From assembly GCA_025094145.1 (NCBI GenBank), contig JALLLS010000051.1, forward strand, positions 124,001-188,000: DNA of 64,000 nucleotides. Direction: 5' to 3'. Source of the stretch: Spinellus fusiger (lineage: Eukaryota; Mucoromycota; Mucoromycetes; Mucorales; Phycomycetaceae). Positions 1-11,931 of the stretch are shown in pieces (the stretch's first letter is position 1; every line of letters starts with the position of its first letter). Under the pieces are notes generated by a model. It ran no database searches. It saw only the letters and a list, made by a program, of their open reading frames with translations, and had not been told where the DNA came from. A program made the position numbers and the translations under genes.

Positions 1-532
1 CATCCTGATAATTCTGGAACCCTGCAGGTTGCCAATTGAACATAACAGTATATGGTCTTGATTTATGTAAACAAGCATATCTGCAGTTCATTGCATACTG
101 TGCATAATTGAGGTATAAATCCCAATCCTGACCTTTACCACATAGTTCTTTAATGATGGTATGTTTGGCCAAACCAACATATGCTTCATTGACTGAATTA
201 CCTATTGGAGAATATGGTAGAGACAGTTGTCAATCAATACCACTCATTTCAATAAGATTTGTGACGATCTCATTTACAAACTCAGTACCATTGTCACTGT
301 TGATAATCTTTGGGAAACCAAATAATGAAAATATAGACAGAAGTTCTTTTGCAATGGTTGTACTGTGTTTATCAGGCAATGCTCTTAGAATGGTGAACCT
401 GGAGAAGTAATCAACCATCACTAGCATGAAATTATTGCCACTTGATGAGGTAATGTTGAATGAGCCAAGATCCATGCACCAATGATCTAGTGGTTGATCT
501 GGCAGCACTGACTTTGGAGGATGATAACACAC
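1..532 (-). pseudogene. Integrase core fragment of the Ty3/gypsy element
   Basis: The minus-strand translation shows a retroviral-type DDE integrase core: first Asp in WCMDLGSF, second Asp in SDNGTEF, and a later Glu in GNSVNEAYVG. A TGA at 230-232 interrupts the frame just after the second Asp; the same frame then stays open to base 1. The zinc-binding HHCC module lies upstream, across 540-660. In the family this enzyme inserts element cDNA into the genome. This copy is broken by the nonsense codon and cut by the window edge. Confidence 0.82.
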
Positions 533-592
533 TTTGGTAATATTGAATCTATTACACTCAAGACATTCACTTATGATGCATTGAATATCTTT

Positions 593-2038
593 TTACATAT
601 TAGTCCAATGTACACTGTCATGATGTAATTGGTTTTCAATACTTTGCAATCCAAAATGCCCCAATAGATGAGTCTTGAAAATAAGATCATCTCTCTCATG
701 AGCAGGTGGCATCATGTACTCAGCAAACTTGAGTGTTCTCATAATGGGATTATCATTCTCTTGTTCAGTTTGTATTGGTGAATTATCTTTTTTCATGCTT
801 GAAGATGACTGTTCACTTATCAACACTTCACTTGTATTACTTCTGAAGGCATCTGAACAAGACTTCTTTACTGGTCTGTATGAATATTTCTGTTTACCCA
901 CTATGTTTTCTACTTTGCTCTTCTTGTCATTAGCAGAACTACCCCCCTCCAAGATGACAACATTGTCATCATTGTTAGAGTACAGGCAACTCAAACAGTC
1001 TGGAATAAGATTCTTATAACCAGGAAGACAAATACAATCAAAACAATAGGCAAAGATACATTCCCACCACCCTAGCATAAGTGCATTAGGTGTTTCCTGA
1101 GTATTAAGGTATATCAGGCTCTTGTGGTCTGTATGTAAGGTAAATGGAATAAGATATAACCACTTATGGAACTTGGTAAATGTATAAACAACAGCCAGTA
1201 GTTCTTGCTTAGTAGTACTGTAATTTCTTTCAGATACAGAAAGTTTATGGGAGACCATAGCAATATACCTTATGTCACCATCAATGACTTGATAAAGCAT
1301 ACCACCAATACCAGTTATCAAGGTGTCTGTAGCCACATGAAAACGATAGTGTAAGTCAGGTGGGGATATGACAGGTGCATTGGCCAAGGCAATCTGAAGA
1401 TTATAGAAAGCCTTCTCATGACGTTTGGTCCAACAATCTTTAAGGCTGCCCAAATTATGAAGATCATCCAATGGTGCAGCAATATCCAAGAAAGACAGAA
1501 TTACTGACCAAAAGAAGTTCATAAAGCCAAGATAGCATTGGATCATTTTTCTGGTGGTAGGAATAGGCCATGTATGAGCATTTGCCACTCTGCAAGGATC
1601 AGGTAGAAGCTGACTATTGATTAGAGACCAATCCAAAATGTGTATGCTATGCTGAGCAAATACAATTTTATCAGGGTTCAGTACCAGGTTAGCTTGTGTT
1701 AGGCAACTGATAACTGTAACCACATACTCAGTATGATATGAGAGTGGTGGATAGGTACTGATTACAATATCATCAATGTAAACATTGATGTAGGGTAAAT
1801 CTTCAAATAAATTTGTAAGGACCTGTTGAACTACATTGCCTACAAAAGTGATACCAAAACAAGCCTTTATAAAACGGAATTGTCTGTTTGTATAAGGACA
1901 AGTAAAGGATAACTTTTCTCTGTCTTCTTCTGCAACCAAGAAGCTTGTAAAACAAGAGTGAATGTCTAGTATAGTGTGAATTGGAGCTGCACCAATACGT
2001 TGATGGATAGAAGATATGTGGTAGCTGTTGTCTATCAT
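593..2038 (-). pseudogene. Reverse transcriptase - RNase H segment of the Ty3/gypsy pol
   Basis: It encodes the RT palm with an intact YIDDI catalytic box (around 1760), followed by an RNase H domain marked by the TDHKSL motif, and the start of the integrase HHCC zinc module near the end. A TAA at 593-595 splits the HHCC module (two His before it, CxxC after it). The true RT frame enters from the neighbouring minus-strand frame through a shift near 2030, so the first Met here is not a real start. In the family, RT/RNase H copies the element RNA into DNA in virus-like particles. Confidence 0.85.
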
Positions 2039-3290
2039 TGACTAGGAGAAGTTGATTTACAAGACAAACATCACAAACAATTCTGGGTTTATCATAGGAA
2101 GGATTACCCTGAGAATATTTCTTCTTTACTACTAGCAACGGGTTATTATATGCAGTATGTGAGGGAGCTTTTTCAATTACACCTTCATTTTGCCACACTT
2201 CCAACTGTTTTAACACAGCAGGACAATAAGCAATAGGCAGCTCATATTGTTGTTTATAAGCAACACATCCCAGTTTAGTTTTTAAATGAATAATAGCACC
2301 TGGTAAATTGCAGTATGTATTACTCATGTCTATCAGTGAATTCTTTTGTAACAATTCGTTGACTTTGTTGAGCATGGGTTGACGTTCATTTTCATCACCA
2401 AAAGGATCATTATTAGGTTTGATAAAATCAGGATCTATTGGATCTGGCTTCTTTGGTCCAGCACTATCAAAGTGAGAGCTGACCAATCCAGTGATGCCAA
2501 TATTCAATTGATGCAAGATATCCATACCAAGACAAATAGGAACATTTTCATGAGAAAAGAATGGAAACACTTCAAACGTGTGTGTTACAAGCAATTTATT
2601 ATAGAACACATTCATCTTAATGGAGCCTAATCTTTTGTAAGTTGCGCTACTGTGGGCAAGCTGCACAACACCACTCTGCTCATTCAGAGGCTTGGTACCA
2701 TGGGCTTCAAAGAAGGCCAGGACAACAGAAGAAAAGGACACACCCGTGTCAATGAGTGCATAGCACTTGACATTTTCTATAATAACAGGAACAATTAATG
2801 AGTTAGATTTCAAACCAGGACATTTTGAGAATCTGTTATCAAACTTACATGCCTGTGCTTGTGTCGCCACCATCAGAAACTCCTTGTCTGACAACTCCAT
2901 GTCAGTTGACGAGGGCACAATGGTAGGTGTGGCCTCTACATTCATAGACCTCTGCACCAGGGATGGCCAATCCCTGGGTTTGCTACCTGAGCATTTGTGC
3001 TCAGGCGTCCAGTCAGGTGCATGGCACTTGAAGCATGCACCTTTCTTGGCTCTGGGTTTACTCACTCCTCCACTTGCTGCTGCCTTGCAGTCCTCAGTTT
3101 GGTGGGTAGTTACTTGATGGTACAAGCAAAAGACATTATTACCTTTACAAACTTTGACTACAGGGGACGAAGAATACTTGGAGCATTTAACTCCCATATC
3201 CCTATCTTCATGGCTCATGGATTGCTTTGCAGCAGAGCCTCTACCTTCATATTCACCAAAACAATCAGCAACCTCGTGCTGTTTGGCCAA
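1803..3290 (-). pseudogene. Gag zinc knuckles, protease and RT N-terminus of the Ty3/gypsy element
   Basis: The N-terminal part has two Cys/His clusters of the Ty3/gypsy nucleocapsid type: a CxxHx4Hx4C knuckle (CLYHQVTTHQTEDC), then CFKC...HKC. The aspartic protease active site follows as ALIDTG. The RT thumb/fingers start follows, with GVIEKAPS and NPLLVVKKK. After about base 2030 this frame becomes nonsense while the adjacent frame continues the RT, which marks a single-base shift. The segment overlaps the downstream RT frame from 1803 to 2038. Confidence 0.82.
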
Positions 3291-3552
3291 TAAATTTTAT
3301 ATCCTTTTTTTGCCAAGGGGTGCACTTCATGAGAGCCAGCTTCAAGTCATACTCAAACTTATCTGGTAATGCTTTCATAAAATGCTTCACCAACACATGT
3401 GTGTCAGTTACCCTAGCCTTTCTTCTTACTGCGTTGAAGCAATCTATGAAAGAGGACACAAATTCACCATCTCTTTTCCTCATGGTTTGCAATTTTTCTA
3501 AGGCAGCATCCACCTGGTCACTATGGTTTCCACCATAGCATGCAGTATACAC
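3265..3552 (-). pseudogene. Gag capsid fragment
   Basis: The translation resembles the retrotransposon Gag capsid domain: an aromatic and Leu-rich helical stretch with VKTWDAFKK just upstream in frame, then SFIDCFNAVRR and HFMKALPDKFEYDLKLAL. It precedes the zinc-knuckle segment but is out of frame with it (overlap at 3265-3290). An in-frame stop near 3613 separates it from the N-terminal Gag part. It would form the particle shell in an intact element. Confidence 0.65.
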
Positions 3553-3668
3553 TTTCTTAAATGCATCCCATGTTTTGACAGTGGTAGACTTCTTGTATCT
3601 ACCAAATCATTCAGCTTGACTGTTTGGTAGACACAAGGGAAGGAGACAAACCCAGTTTTGGTCCACAT

Positions 3669-4277
3669 CTAAACTATATGAGCCCAAAACATTCTCAAAA
3701 CTCCTATAGCAAGCAGGCAGATCTTCCAGGACAACTCTGGAAGCATCTGCCACCTTTCCCTGCTATTAAAAAATGGGAGGTTTCTGGGCACAATGCGAGT
3801 CATATTGCCCCAAGTTAAAGGTGAGTTACTTTTTTGCACAACAAAAGGATTTCTGCCCATGCTGGTGATCTGGGAATGCTGCTTTAGCTGTTCCCAAATG
3901 GCACCTACAGCATGAAAGTCCTTCTTCACTTGCTCATACTCAAGGAATAGGAGATCTGTCTCAGATACAACTCCTACCCTATTTGCAACTTTTGTTGTCA
4001 GAGCTGCAACTTTAGAGGCCAAGGCCATGTACAATCTATGTACACTAGTGCTAGCCGAAACTAGACTACTGCACTCATCGTTTGCAGGACACACAACCAA
4101 AACCACTGGGGACTCCAACACAGACGCAGGGTGCTCCACCATGGACACAAGGGAAGACTCAAAATCCATGTTTTCCAAGAGGAAAGACAGACTAGCAGGG
4201 GACACAGGCTGGTCACTCTCATTGAGCAAAACCTTGGAAAAGGGAGACAAGGGGGAAAGACCAGAGAAGGACGACAT
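3669..4277 (-). pseudogene. Presumed N-terminal Gag region
   Basis: This is a 202-codon open frame at the 5' end of the retrotransposon. It is Ser/Leu-rich at its N-terminus and has a likely helical segment (FLEYEQVKKDFHAVGAIWEQ). No domain is recognised by eye; the call rests on position directly upstream of the capsid fragment, on the same strand, and on the absence of any other explanation. It ends at a stop at 3669 before the capsid piece. Confidence 0.5.
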
Positions 4278-4390
4278 GTTGGTTTGTAATAAGAAAAAAG
4301 TATCAAAAAAGATAGGATTAAAAAAAATGTTAAATTCGAAAGGGAATTAATCAGACTCAAGAACAAGATACTTTTATTAAAACAATTTTG

Positions 4391-4419
4391 ACATGTCTAT
4401 TTAGTATAAATAGACATGT
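4391..4419. repeat. Perfect 13-bp inverted repeat, 3-bp loop
   Basis: Arms ACATGTCTATTTA and its exact complement flank GTA. On the minus strand it contains a TATA-like TTTATACTAAATA stretch about 115-140 bp upstream of the Gag start, so it could be part of the 5' LTR promoter. It could equally be a small palindrome at the junction with the truncated Tc1 copy. The function is unknown. Confidence 0.6.
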
Positions 4420-4576
4420 GACTGTGTTATTGAGAATAATCTATTACTGTTTTAGGATACTTGATAATAATGGCCTGTTCAGTAGACTTTAATATGCGGT
4501 GTCTTAACTATGAATTACGTTGTAGAAAGGAGACGACTTAATAATCGGTCTGTGACTGCTACCGTTGTCTTCATGA

Positions 4577-5491
4577 TTACAACAAACATTCATCAGATAT
4601 ATACATCAGATTGGATTTGGTTCCTACTTTGAAGCACACAAGCCAAGGTTGTCTGAAGAAAACATGAAGAAAAGACTTCGTTGGGTGAAGGAACGGGTCA
4701 ATTGGACTCCTGAGGACTAGAGACGCGTTGTATGGTCTGATGAGTCACGGTTTGAAGTAGAGGGTTACCAGGGAGGAGCCAGAGTGATTCGAAAGATCGG
4801 AGAGAGGTATAAGGCTGCTCATATCATACCTACAACCAAATGGGGGAAAGGCAGAATAATGATCTGGAGCTGTTTCTGGGCAGGTGGATTTGGGCCTTTG
4901 GTCTTTGTTGATGGCACTGTGAATCAGGGCGTATAGGTCAACATTTTGGCAGAAAAATTTCTGCCATGGTTCATTGAATTGAATGAGAAGGAGAATAAGG
5001 ACTTTATATTCCAAGAAGATGGGGCTAGCTGCCATACAGGTGGCTATACAACATGGTGGAAAAACACACATGCAATCAGGCACTTTGATTACTGGCCTGC
5101 CCAAAGTCCTGATCTCAACTCCATTGAACATCTCTGGAGCTGTCTTGATAATCTTATCGATAACAAGAGAGCCAGTATTAATAATATCGATGAGCTCAAG
5201 ATAGCTTTAGAAGAAGCTTGGGGAAATATCCACGTTGATCTTGCCGAATGTTTAGTTGACTCAATGAAAGACCACTGCCAGGCAGTTATTGATGCCAAAG
5301 GTGGCCCAACAAAATATTAAATAAAAACTTTTTTATATATATTAATATAAAGAATATGTTAAACTAACTTTGTGTTGAATTTGAAGTCATTAGTATGTGT
5401 TTTGAGGTTGTAACATTTATATCCGTAAAGCATGCTTTTTTTCAGGATTTCAAAAAATGAAAATCGTATACTTTCTAATGTTGTGTGACTG
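4577..5491 (+). mobile_element. Tc1/mariner transposon copy 1, 5'-truncated
   Basis: The sequence aligns almost base for base with the fuller copy at 58622-59987, from roughly 4577 to the right terminus. The right end carries the terminal motif CTAATGTTGTGTGACTG followed by TA (5492-5493), the usual mariner target dinucleotide. The left inverted repeat and the helix-turn-helix part of the transposase are missing, so this is a truncated copy. It lies next to the Ty3/gypsy 5' end. Confidence 0.85.
4630..5320 (+). pseudogene. Tc1/mariner transposase, catalytic part, two nonsense codons
   Basis: The translation has the DDE signatures of the family: SDESRF (first Asp), FQEDGASCHT (second Asp) and SPDLNSIEHLW (Glu), with 35 residues between the last Asp and Glu by my count. 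It ends in VIDAKGGPTKY. TAG codons at 4718-4720 (after PED, where copy 2 has Trp) and 4934-4936 interrupt it; the second is shared with copy 2. An ATG at 4946 opens a 124-codon C-terminal frame that cannot act alone because it lacks the first Asp and the DNA-binding domain. Confidence 0.85.
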
Positions 5492-5493
5492 TA

Positions 5494-7519
5494 CCAAGCC
5501 TTATTACTCCGATTCTTTAATGCAACTTCCATAGAATCTGACTTATGGAATCATTTCAACATTCTCTGTGTTGTGTATTGAAATATCAAAATTACCACAA
5601 ATATCAACCCAAGAGTAGAAGCATTTCATTACTTTTTATAGGCTGTTTTACAATGTGATGTTTTATAGAAGAATCTACCATTTTTGAAGTTGATATCTAT
5701 CATAAAAATAATAATAGCTCATCTGACTATTGGGTATGATGCGAGAATTCTCCCTAAAAGTGGGTTATATATTTCACACGATCTGTCCAAGGCTACTCCA
5801 TAACTTAACTAAAATAAAGTTTAATGGTAACACATTTCTTGTCTCTAGTGGTTGGCCTTTGTGGTATAAGGTTTGTTTTATGTTTTATCATGAGGTATTT
5901 TTCATTTATCTACTGCTATTCGTTTGTTATGGTTAAACAATAGATTAGCATAGGCTATTCTGAGAAAAGAAAAGTAACAGTGTATCATAAACAGGAATTC
6001 ATTTACTGTAATTGGCTACATACTCAATAATCCACCATGTACTAAGTTTAAGCTAATGATACTGAACCATAAAAAGACATTTTCAGCCACTGATCCTGGA
6101 GAAGAAAAGAAAAGAAAAATCATTAGAGAAAAGGAAAGGAGAGACAGATCGAGTCTACCCTAGCACCAGAATCTTTAAAGAAGTCAAATGCTTAGGAGTA
6201 CTCCCACTGTAAGCGTAAGACAGAGATACCAAAAGTGGATGCCATACAAAATATCATTCATCTGCAAATAAAACTTTATTTGTTTTCTGTTGAAAAACGT
6301 ATCTTTCTGAAGGTTTGAACCTTATCTCCAAGAAGTTTACAAAGTGATAACCATATTAGAACTAGAGTCAAAAATAAACAAAACTACCCGAAAGTTAAAA
6401 TGTTCCAAAGTTTATTATTTCTCAGTGTATTCAACTATTTTCTCTTTAGTTTAGTCTGTTTGAGGAATATACATTATTACCATTATGAACGACATTTTCT
6501 TTTCTTTTTGGATTCATATAATGATTAAGAATAAAAACACTTGAATGTCATACCCCGTGAATGTAAAAGGTAATTTATTATTATTTATTATTATTTTGTT
6601 TTATTCCTATGGTTCTATTGAATGGTATTGGTTAGATGCTAGATATAATAAAGCAATTCCATTTTACAGAGAATACTACAATAGAATAGAAACATTCAGT
6701 TGTTTCTGACAGACCAAAGCAGATTGCCATTACTGTGATCAAGACTGACGTCCAGAAACCCAATATACTTTTAAATGGGATGTGTGAATGCATAAATATG
6801 TAGTCTCTTAATAAAGTGTCATTTGATGATGCTGAAAGTAGTGTATAAAGAGAGTAAAATAAAATTAATAGACGTTTATTTCATATTTATAAAGAATAAA
6901 TGATAATCCATATAACTATTATAATCAGTTAAATGATTATCCACTGGTGAGAATAAAAGCAACAATAAAGCATGATTATTCTGATATTCATCACTGTAAG
7001 AGACGAGGCGGTGTTTTTTCTGTCTCTAAAACTATAGTAGGAGATTCAACTATAGTTGGTTTTTAGAGTTTTGTGAATGTCTGACTATGTGACTGAGAAT
7101 CTGAATTTTAAATAAAGTAGAAATATCTCAAGTAAAAATATAGATAAATATAAATAAACTCAACAGGACCAATACTTAAGTACAAAATGTACCCGTGCAT
7201 CTGCCAAATAAAGTTATTTGTTATGTACCTGCGTCACTGGCTAATATTAACTTTCTGTTTAAATTAATATTATCATATGACAGACATTCCAAGTTTCTGG
7301 CTCAATACATAGTTATTTTTATTATTATAAAAAGAAAAGAAAAAAAAAGAAATCGATGGGAGTAGTGTGAATAGGGTGAAAATCAAAGCAATAAAAATAA
7401 ATACATTGAGAAACATTAGTGACCATCTTTCAAACCAACAGAACAGAATTAATAAGAGATAATGTCAAATAACAAGAGATAACAAAGAGTTATGTCTATT
7501 TATCCATAAAACCGAATTA
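5494..7519. other. Intergenic, no gene seen
   Basis: About 2 kb of AT-rich DNA with only short spurious open frames (the longest is 68 codons at 5730-5936) and no recognisable domain. The right part should contain the 3' UTR of the antiporter gene that ends at 7520. TTATTA runs occur near 6575. Confidence 0.6.
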
Positions 7520-10327
7520 TCAGGCGTTTACAGAAAAGGATATCGGACCTTCAATAGGTGCCTGAACAACGACCAGACTTGCCATAACATCCAAAGAGAG
7601 TAAATCAGAGGCTATACTGCCAAGACTTTGTTTGGTATCTCTCGTCTCAGATTCTTGTCCGAGCACAGAATGAACCAGTGGACCGGTGTGGCGATCCACA
7701 ACATTTCTGCCGAGCACAACTAAATCCTGCATCTTCAAAGGTTTTTCTAGGCTGGTCAACATGCTGCTCACAGTAACATCTCTGATTGTTCTATATACAA
7801 CCGAGGTAGAGGAGTTCTTCTCTCCTGAAAACAAAGTGTCAAGTAAGAGTCGTTCATCTGATGAAGCAGACATGGAATCAAGACATTGATAGATTGACTC
7901 CTTTGTAGCAAATCGTATTACGCTTGTTGCTGTGCCCAAATGCAATATGGTAACAGCGGTGGGACGATGTGTCTGGAGTCGAAGAGCCAGCAAGACGGCA
8001 GCACAATCATCAACGCCGCCTGTAAATGGAACAAGGATTTGGAAATCATCAAGAGAAGATCTGTTGACTAGATCATTCAAACCTCTATCAATAAATATGC
8101 TCACCGAGACCTTTGTGATTTCAAATGCCTTTGTAACAAATTCTGTATCATAGTGCAATAAGTTTGATTTTTCTGCACTGGTCATCTCTGTAGGTGAGGA
8201 TGGAGGGTGATCGTGGTGGTGGTGGTGGTGGTGATTTCTATGCATAGAGATAGGAAGAAGAATAATGTCTGCGTCTGATTGATGGCTATAGTCTGCTACT
8301 GTCTTTACGTAGTCGGATAAAGGGCAAATATCGAGTCGAGTGTGAACATTGTCAATGCCAATGATACTTCCAAAAGTACGCATAACACTTAGAATAGGAT
8401 CGTAGCGCTCAGTCTCTCGCAAGTCGTGGCTTCTCATTACATCAGAGGGACGTTGTGTAAGTTCCAACAATCGCAAAGCATAAATGTCGACACTCTCATT
8501 CTGGCTTTTCTCAGTTGTCTGTTCTGCACCCACAAACAACCGAAGAATGGAAACAACATTAGGCACCATGTCAATGCTATTCAACATGGTAGCAATACGG
8601 TATTGACGAGATCTGGAGTTTTGCATTGTAGTTTCCATGATAGAGAGTTCTTTAGTAATAGTGAACTGGTTAGATCTGTCCATGTTCTCTCCACTTGTCT
8701 GCTTTTGGTACCACTCTGGATAAAGCCATAACACAGCAGGAGTTGTCATAAATGTAGTGATGAGAGCCATGACTACCATAATCACAAATACTAGAGGTAG
8801 GTTAGTATAATTGTATTAGATAAATGTGTTTGGTAGGTTGTCTTTTTCTTTTTTTCTTTTTCTACCTTGGTCATTCAAGACACCAGCATCGTGACCAATA
8901 TTTAATACAATCAGTTCCACAAGTCTATGATCAGCAAATTAGTTAGTTTGTGGACTGTGTTAAACCACACACAACTCACCCTTTACAATTCATAAGGAAT
9001 CCAACGGCAAATGACTCGCGCATTGTCATACCACAAAGTCGAGCTGCAACAGTGCAACCTACAATCTTGCCAAAACAAGCCAAGAAGATAACAAGGATAA
9101 CATAACCCCACACGATGCCACTATCAAGCAAACCAATTTGTGTTTTAAGCCCAGAGAGAGTAAAGTACTATAACCACGATTAGAACAAGATACCGGTGAA
9201 GAAACAACACTTACCAAGGGCAAAAAGATAATATTCACAATATCCTCAATCTTCTCTGTGACCTTGACTGACAGGTCACCGTCATGAGGAACAATAATAC
9301 CAGCAAGGAATCCACCAAAGATAGCATGGACACCAATAATATCAGTGACAAATGCAGACACCAAAACAATCATCAGAGTAACTGTCATTAGTAGAGGAGA
9401 AGGGCCATTTTCAAATGCTCCTGTGTGGATGCATAGTTTACGATAGAGAGGGCCTATCAAGAAGATCAAGAAGAGAGCATAGGCTATAGTGGTCAAGAAC
9501 ACCCATAGTGCGTCCAGTCCTCCTGAAGAGTTGAGAAGGGCCACAACAAGAGCAAGAAGTACCCTATTGAACAATAGTGAGTCACTGTAGAAAGAAGAAG
9601 AAGCTCTCTATTCTTTTGTCTTATTACCATGCTGTGCAATCATTCAACAGTCCACTGGACATGGTAAGGGATCCCACTTTAGTACGCAACAGTTTGAGTT
9701 CTACCAAAATACGTGCAAGGACAGGAAATGCCTAAGGATGCAGATGAGATATAGGTCATAGCCATGAAAGATCTGCTTACTGTGATTGACATGGCTACAC
9801 CCAGGAACAGAAGGAAGCTTGAAAATGGCACACTAGGTTCGTTCTGTAGCTTGTACAGACCCACACTAGCAGCAATGCCTAGACCAAAGGGAAGAGCCAT
9901 GCCCGCTACAGAGATGGCCAAGCTCTTTTTCCAGTCTCTCTTGACGACTCGCATGTCTACTTCCAAGCCCACTTGAAAAAGAAAAAAGATAAGGCCAAGG
10001 GTGGAGATCAGATTGATAAAGGGCAGGGAGGCAGTAGGAAATACAGTCTCTTGGAATCCAGGGATTCTTCCCATTACAGAAGGACCAAGCACAATACCAG
10101 CAATGACTATTCAAATAAATCCATCAGAGCTATGGATAAAGTAAAGTCCCCTTACCTTCTGCTATCACTTTTGGCTGCTTAAGCCATCCCAATGGAATGG
10201 CTAGTAGACGGCAGAACACCAGGATAATAGTACATTGAATGATAAACAGTACAACTGGATCACTAGCATTAAATTGACTTGGGTTAAGTCCAGCAAATAC
10301 GCCTGCCTGAGGTACAGCTGTACTCAT
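7520..10327 (-). CDS. Kha1-like K+(Na+)/H+ antiporter (CPA2 family)
   Basis: Seven exons give 822 aa: 10327-10156, 10106-9781, 9731-9628, 9563-9215, 9167-8980, 8924-8866, 8790-7520. All introns are GT-AG, 47-75 bp. The N-terminal ~400 residues form a Na+/H+ exchanger domain with many hydrophobic helices and family motifs (QPKVIAEVIAGIVLGPS, FLFQVGLEVD, AMSITAFPVLARIL, LYFTLSGLKTQIGLLD). The C-terminal ~400 residues are hydrophilic and resemble the cytosolic tail of yeast Kha1 (873 aa). A His run lies near residues 586-592, from a CAC-type repeat at about 8213-8235. The start is chosen because MSTAVPQAGVFAGLNPSQFN aligns with the Kha1 start. Relatives exchange K+ for H+ in endomembranes to control luminal pH. 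The specific ion is inferred. The model is intact. Confidence 0.9.
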
Positions 10328-10692
10328 GGAAAATAGAGAAACAAGAAGAGTAATTTCTCTTTGCTTTATTCACTCTCCACCTCTTTTGAACTGTCCTTCA
10401 CTCCGCATTTCTCGAGTGGACCAATTCAAGTCATGAATTGCATCGGGTTTCTCGGCGACTTTACATTCAGAAACAGGTTGCATGCAAGAGGACACTGATT
10501 CCAACGAACCTAGCTTATTCAAGGGCCCGTCCATTAGAGACTCAGACACCTACACTACATTCACTATTCCTACCACTCCTCTTAGCAATAAATTGAAATA
10601 AAAATAAAACATTCATTATTTATGTAAAAGTAAAGTAAAATTATAGGTATGTTATTTTTCTTCTGCTATTGCTATCAGTTTTCAGTTTTTTT
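10328..10692. other. Spacer between antiporter 5' end and thioredoxin reductase 3' end
   Basis: This 365-bp stretch must hold the 5' UTR and promoter of the antiporter and the 3' UTR of the next gene; both genes run on the minus strand. No clear TATA box was seen for the antiporter. No gene is visible. Confidence 0.5.
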
Positions 10693-11876
10693 TTACTCTG
10701 ATTCTAATTCGCTCAAGAAGCGCTCAGCATCCAATGCAGCCATACAACCAGAGCCAGCACTGGTGACAGCTTGACGATAACGCTTGTCCTGAACATCACC
10801 AGCAGCAAACAGACCAGGGATGTTGGTCTCTGATGAGCCAGGAATTGTCTTGATATAACCATCGGTATCCAAATCCACCAAACCCTTTACCAATGCAGTG
10901 GCAGGCACATGACCAATAGCATAGAAGAGACCGTTAGCATCGATTTTGCCCTCTTCTCCTGTGACTGTGTCTTTGGTGCTGACAGCTTGCAATAATGATC
11001 CATCTCCTGACGTTTCTGTAGGGATCTTGTTAAAGTGAACAGTGACTTTGGAGTGTTTTAAGAGACGGTCTGCCATGACCTTGGAAGCACGGAGCTTATC
11101 ACGACGAACAAGAACATGTACATGAGAAGCGTCTTTATAGATAGAGAAAGAAGAAGAAAGAAGAAAGAAAGAAAAAGAGAATGGATGAGTATCTTAGTTA
11201 CTGTAGGCCATGGACACATCCTTCCTTACTGTCCCTTCTTACATTTTGTCAGGTAAATAGCCTCTTCTGCTGCTGAGTCACCACCACCAATCACCACCAA
11301 GGGCTTGTTGCGGAAGATGGGAACAGCACCATCACATACAGCACAAGCAGAAATACCATTCTGCCAGTAGACGTCTTCTCCTGGCAAGTGCATGCGCTTG
11401 GCAGAAGCACCTGTGGCAATGATCAATGCATCGGTGGTGTCTGTGGGTTCGTCCTTTGACTCTGATCCCTCACGCCACAGCTTAAAGGGACGTGAGGAGC
11501 AGTCGAGACGAGTGATGGTCTCTGTCTCAATGGTAGTGCCAAAGCGCACAGACTGTTCACGCATCTTCTCCATTAATTCGCCTCCCATAACACCCTCAGG
11601 AAATCCAGGGAAATTCTCGACGTCGGTAGTAGTAGTAAGCTGTCCTCCCGGTGCAAATCCATTGGCTATCATTCCCTCAAACATAAAGGGTTCGAGGTTA
11701 GCACGGGCCAGGTAAATAGCAGCAGTGTGGCCTAATATATTCAGTGAGCAAGACAGCCAGAGTTATGTCAGGGCCCTCTTTCTATCAAGAGAGTCTATCT
11801 CTACAGAGAAAATAAAGGACAGCAATTTACCAGCAGGACCAGAGCCAATAATGGTTACTTTGTGGTGCTGGGGCAT
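10693..11876 (-). CDS. TRR1: Thioredoxin reductase (NADPH), low-Mr type
   Basis: Three exons (11876-11831, 11731-11243, 11132-10693) give 324 aa, close to yeast Trr1 (319). Order: FAD-binding GSGPAG at the N-terminus (split by intron 1), redox-active CAVC at Cys145/Cys148, NADPH-binding [10 protein letters not shown], then a C-terminal FAD motif [12 protein letters not shown]. Introns of 99 and 110 bp are GT-AG. The enzyme passes electrons from NADPH through FAD to thioredoxin in the cytosol. The start [11 protein letters not shown] is the only Met in frame before the Rossmann motif. A TATA box lies 45-55 bp upstream. All key residues are present, so it should be functional. Confidence 0.95.
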
Positions 11877-11920
11877 AATAATGAAGGGAGTAAACAAAGA
11901 GTTTTTTTTAAGAATAGCTC

Positions 11921-11931
11921 CCCCTTTTATA
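11921..11931 (-). promoter_or_regulatory. Putative TATA box of the thioredoxin reductase gene
   Basis: The minus strand reads TATAAAAGGGG, 45-55 bp upstream of the ATG at 11876. This sits at a usual TATA distance if the 5' UTR is short. It is predicted from sequence only. Confidence 0.5.

Larger units (their letters stand above)
1..4277 (-). mobile_element. Ty3/gypsy-type LTR retrotransposon, degenerate, cut by the window edge
   Basis: Read on the minus strand, the pieces come in the order Gag, zinc knuckles, aspartic protease, reverse transcriptase, RNase H, integrase. Integrase after RT/RNase H is the Ty3/gypsy order. The reading frame is broken by shifts near 3.6, 3.28 and 2.03 kb and by in-frame stops at 593-595 and 230-232, so this copy cannot make a full polyprotein. 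The 3' part of integrase and the 3' LTR lie left of base 1. A 5' LTR is expected right of 4277 but could not be delimited without its partner. Class assignment is firm; the boundaries are not. Confidence 0.9.
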
